From an uncultured Sulfuricurvum sp. (GTDB taxonomy: Bacteria; Campylobacterota; Campylobacteria; Campylobacterales; Sulfurimonadaceae), in contig NZ_CALDDG010000119.1 in NCBI RefSeq assembly GCF_937936435.1, forward strand, positions 1 through 49,250: a stretch of 49,250 bases of DNA. The letters are read 5' to 3'. How positions within the stretch are numbered: the first letter of the stretch is position 1; every line of letters begins with the position of its first letter. The notes under the pieces are model-generated. The model saw only the letters and a program-made list of their open reading frames with translations. It was not told the origin of the DNA and ran no database searches. The position numbers were made by a program, and so were the translations under genes. Shown here in pieces: positions 41,001-49,125 of this stretch.

Positions 41001-42194
41001 GACTTCTGTCCTTTTTTCGGGATAGATCATCAGTGAACGGTGGAACGTATAGGTGAATTTTGAGCCCTGCATATGGGCGGATCGGATATCCAGCGTAATA
41101 TCGCTTTTGTCGATGATCGATTTGACGATGCTCATGCCGATGCCGAATCCCGTTTTGTGCTCGTGTTCGCGATAGTAGGGATTGGTGATTTTTTCGGGAT
41201 GTTTGATTCCCTGACCGTAGTCCTGAATAGCGAGGGTTATCTCACCGTCGCTGTTTTTATCGATAGTGACGTCGATGGTGCTATTTTTATGGGAAAACTT
41301 GATCGCGTTTGAGAGGGTGTTGTCTACGATCCTCTGCAACTTCGTCGGATTAAAGAGGATTTGTGTCGATTCGGTCGTTGCGGAGAGATTCAGCGTGATA
41401 TTGTTGAGCTGGCAGATAAGTTCGAAATACTCTACCCGTTCCGTGACGAACGGCTCAAAATCGATGATTTCGTCTTTATAATCGATGCGGTTTTGTTTGA
41501 TGAGGTAATCCATATCGTTGTAGATCGTCGCCAGAGATTTGGTCGCCGATTTGATACGGCTGAGGTATTTATTGGACTCGTACATGGTGTTAAAAAGGTC
41601 GACGTTGACGTTGATAATGCTTAGAGGCGTATTCATCTCGTGCATCGATTCTTTGATAAATTCATCGAGTTTTTCGTTGACACGTTTGAATGGGACGGAA
41701 AAACTGTTGAGAAAAAAGACGGAAAGCAAAAGGATCAGGACGATGATTCCAAATGCGATGACGCTCGCTTCGAGAAAAATCTCGGTGTACGAAATAGTGG
41801 TTCTCGTGATAATGTAATCGGCGAAAAAGTATTTTTGAGACGGAAGTGCCGTAATCAAAAATCGGGTGAATCCGTCACTGTGATATCCCGGCATATACGA
41901 GGGGAGGGGTTCTCTGATCTGCGAATAGATGACCGAAAACGTATTGGTATACAGACCCGATTCGTACATCGCGAATTTCGGAAATTCGAAGGTTCCCTCG
42001 GGATTGTTCCCGAAAGCGTCCATCGCGGTGATGATATGCGATTGAATCGATTTGAGTTCGACTTCGGTACGGACCTCTTGCATATTGATCTTATGGGTGA
42101 CATAAAAATACAGCGGTGCCAGCAGAATCAAAGAGACGATGCACGTATAGATTAGGCTGTAACGGCGGACGAAGTTCTGTTCATCGACAATCAA
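40956..42194 (-). CDS. Membrane sensor histidine kinase
   Basis: Encodes 412 residues. Two membrane helices, about 12-30 and 145-170, surround a periplasmic sensor of about 115 residues. The phosphoacceptor box is FIKESMHEMNTPLSIINVNVDLF with the His in HEMNTP. The ATPase part has N box (DNTLSNAIKFS), G1 (DYGQGI) and G2 (GFGIGMSIVKSI). It is the third gene of a sensor/regulator/kinase set and overlaps the regulator gene by 14 bases. Confidence 0.9.
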   Translation of the reverse strand: MIVDEQNFVRRYSLIYTCIVSLILLAPLYFYVTHKINMQEVRTEVELKSIQSHIITAMDAFGNNPEGTFEFPKFAMYESGLYTNTFSVIYSQIREPLPSYMPGYHSDGFTRFLITALPSQKYFFADYIITRTTISYTEIFLEASVIAFGIIVLILLLSVFFLNSFSVPFKRVNEKLDEFIKESMHEMNTPLSIINVNVDLFNTMYESNKYLSRIKSATKSLATIYNDMDYLIKQNRIDYKDEIIDFEPFVTERVEYFELICQLNNITLNLSATTESTQILFNPTKLQRIVDNTLSNAIKFSHKNSTIDVTIDKNSDGEITLAIQDYGQGIKHPEKITNPYYREHEHKTGFGIGMSIVKSIIDKSDITLDIRSAHMQGSKFTYTFHRSLMIYPEKRTEVSDKGREHFYAQSDQ

Positions 42195-42843
42195 GACGGT
42201 ATCCTAAGCCATAGATGTTTTTGATGACGTCTTTGGGGAGCTTTCTTCTGAGATTGTTGATCTGTACGCGGGCATTTGCCGCATCCACGTTGTTGTCCCA
42301 GATTTTTTCATATAACGTCTCCAGAGTGAGAACCCGATTGCGGTTCATCAGAAAAAGATTCAGAATCTCACTCTCCGTCTTGCTGAGCGAAACCGGAACA
42401 TTATTGCAGCTTAGCTCATATGTCGTGACGTTGTAGCGGTAGTTGTCCGGTAGCATGAGGATGTCGTCTTGTGTTTTGAAACAGTTGGATTTGAGGGCAT
42501 GGCGGACTCTGAGCATGAGTTCGGTCAGATCGAACGGCTTTTTGATGTAGTCGCAGCATCCGTGCGCGTATCCCTGGATCAGAGCGTCGGCACTGGACAT
42601 GGAGGTGACGAAGATGGTCGGGATATTTTTGTTCTCGTCCGCCAACGCCTTGCGCAACGAAAACCCGTTGAACGTTCCGGGAATATTGACATCCAGCAGC
42701 AGCAGATCGTAATCGACCGAAAAAACGGCGTCATAGGCATCTTCGCTGTTTTCGAAACTGTCGACGGTATAGTTCTGCGCACTCAAAAATTCTTCTATAC
42801 TGTCTTTTAAAATAACATCGTCTTCGAGTAAAAGCAATCTCAT
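42181..42843 (-). CDS. Response regulator, OmpR type
   Basis: Encodes 220 residues. The start at 42843 overlaps the sensor stop; a longer reading to 43017 is inside the sensor gene. The receiver has EDD (7-9), Asp51 in LLLLDVNIPG and Lys in IKKPFD. A winged-helix DNA-binding domain follows (about 130-218) ending NIYGLGYRLDCR. Partner of the kinase that follows; targets are likely the porin/DsrE genes upstream or neighbours. Confidence 0.9.
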   Translation of the reverse strand: MRLLLLEDDVILKDSIEEFLSAQNYTVDSFENSEDAYDAVFSVDYDLLLLDVNIPGTFNGFSLRKALADENKNIPTIFVTSMSSADALIQGYAHGCCDYIKKPFDLTELMLRVRHALKSNCFKTQDDILMLPDNYRYNVTTYELSCNNVPVSLSKTESEILNLFLMNRNRVLTLETLYEKIWDNNVDAANARVQINNLRRKLPKDVIKNIYGLGYRLDCR

Positions 42844-43931
42844 TTTATGTGTCCTCTGGATTTTTGATTGGAGTTTGTATCGAGCAGCAAAGAGATAAGC
42901 TCGTCTTTGCTGTAGTTGTCGAGATCGGTTCGCAGTTTCTCCTCCAGTGCGGTTTTGTCTTCGGAATGGACGCACTTTTTGAGTGAAAGAAGCTCCTCGG
43001 CCGTATAGTTGTTCCATAGGTTGGTGGAGGGGGTACGGTTGATAAGGGAAAAGTATAAATCTTTTCGCGAATAGGTTAAAAATGTATCCAGCTCTTCTTC
43101 GAAAGCACTGAAGAGCTTCATCTTCTTTTTCGAAAGGACGAGGATGAACGAACCGATATTCTGCCCGTCGGCATTGAGAATCGCACGGGAAAAATAGACA
43201 TAGTCGTCGCCTTCAAGTACGCCGTGCGTCAACAGCCGGTTTAATCCGGCATGTTGGAGGTAGGCGATATGGTGGATGTTCGCGTCGTCGTTGGCGACGA
43301 TCGTATTGCCGATACGGGGGTTGTTTTTCAGTAAAACGGCCTGATTGCGGTATTTTGCATCCATTAGGACCAAAAGATCGATATCGTAATTGGCGAAGTA
43401 GTTTTTCAGCGTATCGAAGTTTTGGATCACTTCGATAAAACCGATAAGATGCTTCTCTTTCACTATGGGAATCGATGCGATGAGAACCAGACGCCGTGCG
43501 GCTTCGAAAGAGAGATGGGGCTTTTGGGTCAGGACGATATCCTCCAGATCCGGGCGGTAGGCCTTGATACTCAGTCCGGTACTGGTACTTTCCCAATTAC
43601 GTGCAAAGATAATGAAATCTTTGGTGACGATTTGGGCATGGACTTTGGAACCGCTGAATACTTCGAGGGTCGAGGTGTAGCGTTTGAGAATTTCGGTCGC
43701 TTTGTCCGTATCGTTGCGTTCAATCGCCGTTTGGAGGGTCTCGTTTTGTGCCAGTGCAAAGGAAAAGGCAAAACTTTCGGCTTTTTCCTGCTCGATTTGT
43801 TTGTCGAGCAGATTCATGAGGACGATATCGATCCTATTGACGAACTCCTGTTTTTTTTGCATGTAAAAATAGACGATCATCGCCAGCAAAATCAACAACA
43901 GCAGCGTTAGATATTTTTGATAGAGTCTCAT
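42840..43931 (-). CDS. Stand-alone double-Cache-like sensor protein
   Basis: Encodes 363 residues. One N-terminal membrane helix (about 7-25) is followed by a region like the periplasmic double-Cache sensors of chemoreceptors and kinases (about 30-290), with SIPIVKEKHLIGFIEVIQNFDTLKNYF and YFSRAILNADGQNIGSFILVLS. No output domain follows; the last 70 residues are charged and helical and could contact the kinase. It is first in the sensor/regulator/kinase operon, so signal input may be shared by separate proteins. The ligand is unknown. Confidence 0.75.
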   Translation of the reverse strand: MRLYQKYLTLLLLILLAMIVYFYMQKKQEFVNRIDIVLMNLLDKQIEQEKAESFAFSFALAQNETLQTAIERNDTDKATEILKRYTSTLEVFSGSKVHAQIVTKDFIIFARNWESTSTGLSIKAYRPDLEDIVLTQKPHLSFEAARRLVLIASIPIVKEKHLIGFIEVIQNFDTLKNYFANYDIDLLVLMDAKYRNQAVLLKNNPRIGNTIVANDDANIHHIAYLQHAGLNRLLTHGVLEGDDYVYFSRAILNADGQNIGSFILVLSKKKMKLFSAFEEELDTFLTYSRKDLYFSLINRTPSTNLWNNYTAEELLSLKKCVHSEDKTALEEKLRTDLDNYSKDELISLLLDTNSNQKSRGHIK

Positions 43932-43994
43932 GATAACCTTTGTCCATAATTATAAATTTTTAAAATAAAATAACGGACTGTTTTTGCTTCTTTT

Positions 43995-44492
43995 TTATTT
44001 TACCTTGATATAGGCATAGCCGCTGCGTTGCAGATCGATGATTTTAACGATTCCGGCAGGAGTGGTGATGGCATAATCTTCGATCTGCTGATCGGTGACA
44101 CGGTTTTTATCCATAGTGTTTTTGCAGGCATAGAGTTTGATCTTGTCTCCGCCATCCACCTGAAGTGCTTTCAGCCGAGAGCGTGTTCCCGCCCCTGTCG
44201 GCCCTCCCTGCGTGATATAGGGTTTTTCTTCGAATCCGGTATTGTTAAAATCTTTCATGACGTATTGCAGACACGGTCCGAGTGCGACGATGTCGATCTC
44301 ATACTGAATGAAGTTTTTGTTGTAATACTCGACGGCGTTATTGATCGTATTGAGCATCAGATGGACGCGTTCCGCTTCGGGAAAGTCGCATTGATAGACT
44401 ACTTTGACGGTATCGTCGTCATCTTTATCGTTTGCTAAAAGGTGAAGCGGACTGATCGCCAACGCGATGAACAGTAGATTTATTAGTTTCAT
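43995..44492 (-). CDS. Periplasmic DsrE-like protein
   Basis: Encodes 165 residues from an ATG at 44492 with AGGAGAAA upstream; a longer open frame to 44594 lies in the porin gene. A signal peptide (MKLINLLFIALAISPLHLLA) is followed by a DsrE/DsrF-like fold: KVVYQCDFPEAERVHLMLNTINNAVEYY, then YEIDIVALGPCLQYVMKD and KIKLYACKNTM with the usual conserved Cys. DsrE proteins are linked to sulfur-carrier or sulfur-trafficking roles. Exported versions occur in several sulfur bacteria. It is 13 bases after the porin gene. Confidence 0.82.
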   Translation of the reverse strand: MKLINLLFIALAISPLHLLANDKDDDDTVKVVYQCDFPEAERVHLMLNTINNAVEYYNKNFIQYEIDIVALGPCLQYVMKDFNNTGFEEKPYITQGGPTGAGTRSRLKALQVDGGDKIKLYACKNTMDKNRVTDQQIEDYAITTPAGIVKIIDLQRSGYAYIKVK

Positions 44493-44505
44493 GGTTTTCT
44501 CCTGA

Positions 44506-45873
44506 TTAAAAAGCATAGGTAATTTGGACTTCGGCACGATTGCCCATGTGGTCGAGTATGCTCTGGGCAGAGGCATTTCCCGGTGCTTTCGCATCGCGGA
44601 TCAGATAGTTGAAATCGATCCGTGTAGGGCCTTTGAAGCGGTACGATGCCCCCAGCGTCGTGGTAGTAAAATCGCGTTCCCCCTTGGCATCGTTGGTCAA
44701 TCGGTTCATGAAGTCGTAACGGCCGAAAACTTCGAATTTTTGCGGGATCAGTTCATACTGGAGATTGACATAGCCTCCGTCGGCTTTATTTTCGTTTCCG
44801 GTGGCGAACTGAAACTCCCAGTCTTGAGAAAATTCGTTTGCATCGACATCTTTAGGACCCACGTAAATCATCCCTTTTGCCTTCATGTATTCGGCTTCGA
44901 AGCGCAGCCCGTGGTTATAGTAGGTCATACCCACCCCGTAACGCTGACGATCCGCTTCGACGGGTGCCGTGTTATTGGAGATAAATTTCCGTTTTCCTTC
45001 CTGACCCCAGATGTAGAATTTCATCGCATTGGTATAGTATCCTTTGCCTCCGCCGAAATTTTTCTCCAGAGCCAGGTATCCGTAATGGGTCCCTTGACTG
45101 TCGGTATTGCTGTTGGAAATCCCGGTTCCGTTCCCGTACATATAAGCATAGCTAAACGTCCATGCATCTTGGACAGGGATAGTATCGAAAATTTCCGCTC
45201 CGGTGTCTCTGAACGCTCCGATAGGAGTGTCGACGGAGGTCGTGGTGTAGTGGACAGTGGACGCCCCTCCGGCTGCCGAACCGGTTTGCGGTGCCGTAGC
45301 GTTGATGATCCGGCGCTCTTGCATCTCCTGATCGGTCATCGTCGTAAAATCAATATACGGAGAGAAATAAACCCCCTGCATCCCCTCTTCACTGCCGGGA
45401 TATTTGAACCGACCGACACGCAGTTTGGCATACGGTACGTATTTGAGGGTGACCGATGCGTCGGTCAGATAGGTTCCTGTATCATGGTTGGCGAGATTGT
45501 TGATGCCGTTATTTCCAAAATCGGTCATGATGAAATAGTTGACCATATTATCATCATCCGCCATTCCCCGTACCGCCAAACGGGCCCGAAACAGATTAAA
45601 TCCGGATTGGTCTTCGAGATTCGGCGCCAAAAGAGAAAACGGCGTCGTTGTTTTTCCGCCGGAGGATGCGACGCTTCCGGAATCACTTTTATAGTTGACC
45701 TGTGCAAATCCCCAGATTTTCGGCATTTTATTGCGATTAGGGACAATGACGCCCTGCGGAGCTACGGTTTCGGGTTCCGAACCTTGCAACATCAGCCAGT
45801 CTGCGGCACTGAGTTCGATGGAAGAGCCGAGCAAAATCAAACTTAGCAGTGTAGATCTTGAGACAGTTTTCAT
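44506..45873 (-). CDS. Outer-membrane porin (OprP/OprO-like)
   Basis: Encodes 455 residues with a signal peptide (about 1-24, SIELSAADW) and a 16-18 strand beta-barrel pattern of alternating residues ending in aromatic Phe (QITYAF). Features such as RARLAVRGMADDDNMVNYFIMTDFGNNGINN fit the phosphate-selective porin O/P family. Imports small anions or other solutes. First gene in the unit with the DsrE-like protein. A long antisense frame over it is a shadow. Confidence 0.85.
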   Translation of the reverse strand: MKTVSRSTLLSLILLGSSIELSAADWLMLQGSEPETVAPQGVIVPNRNKMPKIWGFAQVNYKSDSGSVASSGGKTTTPFSLLAPNLEDQSGFNLFRARLAVRGMADDDNMVNYFIMTDFGNNGINNLANHDTGTYLTDASVTLKYVPYAKLRVGRFKYPGSEEGMQGVYFSPYIDFTTMTDQEMQERRIINATAPQTGSAAGGASTVHYTTTSVDTPIGAFRDTGAEIFDTIPVQDAWTFSYAYMYGNGTGISNSNTDSQGTHYGYLALEKNFGGGKGYYTNAMKFYIWGQEGKRKFISNNTAPVEADRQRYGVGMTYYNHGLRFEAEYMKAKGMIYVGPKDVDANEFSQDWEFQFATGNENKADGGYVNLQYELIPQKFEVFGRYDFMNRLTNDAKGERDFTTTTLGASYRFKGPTRIDFNYLIRDAKAPGNASAQSILDHMGNRAEVQITYAF

Positions 45874-45965
45874 ACGTTTTCCTTATATCAGATGGGAAAA
45901 TTGTAAGGAAACAACGAAAAGAAAATGAAAAGAGATTCTATGCGAGATAAAGAGGGTATTTTTTA

Positions 45966-45981
45966 TGTGACTTTCGTCACA
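45966..45981. promoter_or_regulatory. CRP-type box before DoxX-ccp operon
   Basis: TGTGACTTTCGTCACA is an exact TGTGA-N6-TCACA palindrome, the CRP/FNR-family consensus, centred about 58 bases before the DoxX-like start. The same box recurs at 47739-47754 and, with one change, at 22175-22190. Confidence 0.7.
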
Positions 45982-46030
45982 GATATGTATAGACTAATTT
46001 TTTTACAATCGTCTCTAAAAAGGAGATGCA

Positions 46031-46498
46031 ATGAAACTCGAAACGGCCGTAAAAATACTGCGGATAGGTTTGGGAATCAATTTTTTGTGGTTCGGAATAC
46101 TGAAGTTTTTTCCCGGAATGAGTCCGGCAGAGACGTTGGCAAAAATGACGATCGATGCACTGACGTTTAATCTGGTTCCACCCGGTCTTGAACTGCTTGC
46201 TGTCTGGGAAGTGGCTATCGGGGTAGGATTTATCACCGGAAAATATTTGCCTTATATTATTCGTATCTTTATGGTGCACATGGTATTGACATTTACGCCT
46301 CTGGTCTTGTTTCCTGAATTATGTTTTACCAACGCCCCGTTTGCGTTGACACTGGTCGGACAGTACATTATCAAAAATCTTGTTTTCATTACGGCGGGTG
46401 CAATCATCTGCATCACACGGAACAAAAAATATGAAAACAACGATGGGCAGGAAAAATGCACCGTCATACAGATTAGAGAAAATGAGGTGCCGCGATGA
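46031..46498 (+). CDS. DoxX-like membrane protein
   Basis: Encodes 155 residues with four membrane helices: ILRIGLGINFLWFGILKFFPGMSP at the start, LELLAVWEVAIGVGFITG, then IFMVHMVLTFTPLVLFPELCF and LVFITAGAIICI. The pattern is that of DoxX/DUF417 quinone-linked or stress-related membrane proteins. The cytoplasmic tail is short and charged. An AGGAGATGCA site precedes the ATG. It overlaps the peroxidase gene by four bases, so might feed electrons or help under peroxide stress, by inference. Confidence 0.78.
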   Translation: MKLETAVKILRIGLGINFLWFGILKFFPGMSPAETLAKMTIDALTFNLVPPGLELLAVWEVAIGVGFITGKYLPYIIRIFMVHMVLTFTPLVLFPELCFTNAPFALTLVGQYIIKNLVFITAGAIICITRNKKYENNDGQEKCTVIQIRENEVPR

Positions 46499-47733
46499 AC
46501 TCCCTCAAATTTCTTTTGGTGACGTTGTGGCTGACGTCGGCAGTCCATGCGGACGAAGCGCTAAGACAAAAAGCGTTGCAACACGGCTTAAAACCGCTTG
46601 TGGAACAAGGTGATCGCACGAAGATGGGAGAAGCAAGGATCGTTTTGGGAAAAAAACTTTTTTTTGAAAAAAATCTTTCCCTGAACCGCGATATCAGCTG
46701 TGCGAGTTGTCACGACACGGTGCACGGCGGAGCGGACGGCCGATCGACCGCAATAGGGGACAGGGGGCAGAAAAATCCGAGCCATCTCAATACCCCTACG
46801 GTACTCAATACCGTCTTTTCAAAACACTATTTTTGGGACGGGCGCAGTTCGACACTGCAAGATCAGGCAAAAGGGCCTTTGCAGGCACCGTTTGAGATGG
46901 CGTCGAGCCCTGCTCTGATCGAAAAGAGGCTGAAATCGGATCGAAAGTACGAAAAACTGTTTTTTCAGGCATTCGGTGATCACAACATTACGTTCGAACG
47001 TACAGCCGAAGCGATCAGCGCATACGAGTACACACTGACAACCCGAGGTCGGTACGATCGGTTTTTAGAGGGCGATCTTCTGGCGTTGAGCGAAGATGAG
47101 CAAGCAGGATTGAATCTCTTTATCGACAAGGGATGTATCGGATGCCATAACGGAATCGGTCTGGGGGGGCAGGAGATGCGGAAATTTCCGCTTTTACACC
47201 ATCCGATTTGGAGTATGACCGATCACAAAACGATCAACAAAGTTCGGACGGCGTATTTGGCTTTTTTAGCCGAGGAGGGACGAAAACAAAACTTTTCAAA
47301 CGATATCGAACGGTATGCTTATCTGATGAAATCGTTGGGTGAAAAAGAGGTTGAACTTCTGAGTGAAGGGTATTTCGAAGCTTATAAAGCTCCCGATAGC
47401 TATCGGATTATGAGTTCGAAAGGGTGTTATATCTGCCATACCGAGCCCAATTTCGGGGTCGATAAACAGATACTCAAAGAAAAAGCATTCGCGTTTAAAA
47501 ACACGGGCGGATTTTTGGGGAAAGAGAAACCGGGGCGATATTTCAGAGCCCCTTTGCTGCGTAACGTCGTACGAACTGCACCGTATTTTCACAACGGTAG
47601 CGTCAAGACGCTTGAAGAGGCGGTACAAATTATGGTCACCTATCAAAGCCGCTCTAAAGTAACCGAAAAACAGCTTACTCAGCTAATCGCCTTTTTAAAA
47701 GCGGTCGATGCGCCGGATAAGGAGTCGCGATAG
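46495..47733 (+). CDS. Three-haem cytochrome c peroxidase-like protein
   Basis: Encodes 412 residues with a signal peptide (MNSLKFLLVTLWLTSAVHAD). The bacterial di-haem cytochrome c peroxidase (CCP/MauG) marks are present: haem 1 CASCH (69-73), the conserved YFWDGRSSTLQDQAKGPL, haem 2 CIGCH (214-218) and the C-terminal FRAPLLRNVVRTAPYFHNGS. Between haem 2 and that motif an insert of about 70 residues carries a third haem site CYICH (311-315). This is longer than the usual 320-350 residues. It reduces H2O2 in the periplasm with electrons from cytochromes; the extra haem may take up electrons from the quinol pool or a partner. A CRP-type box lies before the operon. Confidence 0.88.
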   Translation: MNSLKFLLVTLWLTSAVHADEALRQKALQHGLKPLVEQGDRTKMGEARIVLGKKLFFEKNLSLNRDISCASCHDTVHGGADGRSTAIGDRGQKNPSHLNTPTVLNTVFSKHYFWDGRSSTLQDQAKGPLQAPFEMASSPALIEKRLKSDRKYEKLFFQAFGDHNITFERTAEAISAYEYTLTTRGRYDRFLEGDLLALSEDEQAGLNLFIDKGCIGCHNGIGLGGQEMRKFPLLHHPIWSMTDHKTINKVRTAYLAFLAEEGRKQNFSNDIERYAYLMKSLGEKEVELLSEGYFEAYKAPDSYRIMSSKGCYICHTEPNFGVDKQILKEKAFAFKNTGGFLGKEKPGRYFRAPLLRNVVRTAPYFHNGSVKTLEEAVQIMVTYQSRSKVTEKQLTQLIAFLKAVDAPDKESR

Positions 47734-47737
47734 AGTT

Positions 47738-47755
47738 ATGTGATTTCGGTCACAT
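47738..47755. promoter_or_regulatory. CRP-type box before DUF4242 gene
   Basis: ATGTGATTTCGGTCACAT holds TGTGA-N6-TCACA, the same consensus as at 45966. It sits five bases after the peroxidase stop and about 90 bases before the DUF4242 start. It suggests that both units answer the same CRP/FNR-family regulator. Confidence 0.7.
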
Positions 47756-47834
47756 ACGCGGACGGCTCTGAAACGTTACACTGCGAATGTCGGGCGTCAA
47801 AGCGTCCACGATATATTCATACAAGGAGTTTATG

Positions 47835-48131
47835 ATGAGTCAGACGATGCATTTTTACATGGATACCCATGATAAAAGCAACGGTACGTTTCCAGAGGGG
47901 ATCACGCCTGAAGGGTTAGCGGAGTTTTACAAGCAGTATGAGAAAGCGTGTGAGGAAGAGGGGGTGATTTCGCTCAAAATTCACGTCGGGTTTAATGAAG
48001 GGCGGGCGTTTTGTCTCAATATGGCACCGAGTATCAGCGCGGTTTTTAACGTCCATCAAAAAGTAGGATTGCCGTTCGATACGATTACCGAAGTGAGCAC
48101 CATTTCACCCGCAGATTTACTGCGAAAATAA
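47835..48131 (+). CDS. DUF4242 (SCO4226-like) small protein
   Basis: Encodes 98 residues. ATGATG allows starts at 47832 or 47835; AAGGAG at 47823-47828 gives better spacing to the second. The ferredoxin-like fold of DUF4242 is seen: MHFYMDTHDK, EACEEEGVISLKIHVGFNEGRAFCLNMAPSISAVFNVHQKVGLPFDTITEVSTI. One member binds nickel; function in this organism is unknown. A CRP-type box is upstream and a hairpin follows the stop. Confidence 0.82.
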   Translation: MSQTMHFYMDTHDKSNGTFPEGITPEGLAEFYKQYEKACEEEGVISLKIHVGFNEGRAFCLNMAPSISAVFNVHQKVGLPFDTITEVSTISPADLLRK

Positions 48132-48134
48132 TAC

Positions 48135-48153
48135 AAGGCGGAGTTTCCGCTTT
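48135..48153 (+). terminator. Hairpin after DUF4242 gene
   Basis: GCGGA and TCCGC form a five-pair stem with AAG/TTT next to it, directly after the DUF4242 stop, followed by a T-rich CTTTGTTTG. A plausible intrinsic terminator, if short. Confidence 0.6.
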
Positions 48154-48161
48154 GTTTGCAA

Positions 48162-48372
48162 TCAGTAGCTCATATTATCGAACGGTTTCCCCGCCACGCA
48201 TTGTTCCAGTTCGGCACGTGCCTTGAGTCCGGAATGCCAGGTGATATCGGCGATCGATTGATCCTGATAAATCACTTCGAAACTCCAATCAATCGACCAT
48301 CCCCGCCATCAGCGCTTCGATATTCGGTACGGCGAAGACGATCATAGGGCGAGAGGATTTTCCTGAGGTCAT
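48162..48372 (-). pseudogene. Frameshifted small gene remnant
   Basis: Two frames on the minus strand read as one protein: MTSGKSSRPMIVFAVPNIE to MAGMVD, then after a shift near 48290 (TCGATTGATTGG region) SIDWSFEVIYQDQSIADITW and on to a stop at 48162. The total length leaves one base over, as expected from a single insertion. The sequence looks protein-like in both parts (good codon use), so it is probably an inactivated or wrongly sequenced gene of about 70 residues. Family unknown; no ribosome site is evident. Confidence 0.45.
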
Positions 48373-48497
48373 GACAATTTATGATTGTTTGACTTTGATT
48401 AGATATTTTTATCTACAAAAAACTCCAGCTTGATCATTTCTAACTCATTCTTTTATGACATATTTTGGATGGAAAAAACGTTATTTAAAGGATTTAC

Positions 48498-49058
48498 ATG
48501 CAAAGAAAGTTTAAGACAGCTATATTGTTGGCGAGTTTGGCAGTCGCTTCTTCACTATCGGCATTCGATGATAAAAAAGAGGGTTTTATGATTTCTCTTG
48601 GACTCGGAGTAGCGGAAACGCAATCAGATTTTAAAAAAGCATATGATTGGGATACTGGTAAAGAGTCTGAAGTCGGTTTAGCCAGCTCCATTAAACTGGG
48701 ATATGGTTTCACTGATCAATTTTCTCTCTATCTAATGCGAAACTCTTCTTTTGTATTTGGTTATGACAACGATCCAAAAAACAATGACTATGGAAATTGT
48801 CTGACGGGAGTAGGTATGAACTACTATCTCACCCCTGAATCCGACATTTATCTGATGGCAGCAGCGGGAGTAGGATGGTTTTCAGAAGTATCAAGTAATT
48901 CAAAAGTTGATGATGGAAAAGCGTTTTTGTTGGGAGTAGGATATGAAATCTATCCCCATATTCATGCAGAGGCTACATATTTGGCAACACGTATAGATGA
49001 TGACGTAAAAGTAAACACAGACTCTTTTCAATTAATACTCAATTATTATTGGTACTAA
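48498..49058 (+). CDS. Outer-membrane beta-barrel protein (OmpW/OmpA-like)
   Basis: Encodes 186 residues with a signal peptide (AILLASLAVASSLSA-F). Eight strand-like stretches with alternating pattern follow, including FMISLGLGVAET, SIKLGYGFTDQFSLYLM and the final SFQLILNYYWY with terminal aromatic Tyr, the barrel-assembly signal. Probably a small outer-membrane barrel; ligand unknown. An AAAGGATTTAC site precedes the ATG. Confidence 0.85.
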   Translation: MQRKFKTAILLASLAVASSLSAFDDKKEGFMISLGLGVAETQSDFKKAYDWDTGKESEVGLASSIKLGYGFTDQFSLYLMRNSSFVFGYDNDPKNNDYGNCLTGVGMNYYLTPESDIYLMAAAGVGWFSEVSSNSKVDDGKAFLLGVGYEIYPHIHAEATYLATRIDDDVKVNTDSFQLILNYYWY

Positions 49059-49125
49059 AAGGAGTAAGAAAACTGAAGTAGCGAGTCGAGTCTTATATTC
49101 GCTTAGCGTATGATCCGGCTCATGC

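Noticed and set aside
44524..45846. Long open frame (440 codons) antisense to the porin gene
   Set aside because: No ribosome site, odd composition rich in Arg, Val and Phe runs, and complete overlap with a porin that has a signal peptide and barrel pattern; such antisense frames come from codon bias.
48156..48347. Small plus-strand ORF after DUF4242
   Set aside because: No ribosome site, basic and serine-rich composition; the opposite strand holds a more protein-like (frameshifted) reading.
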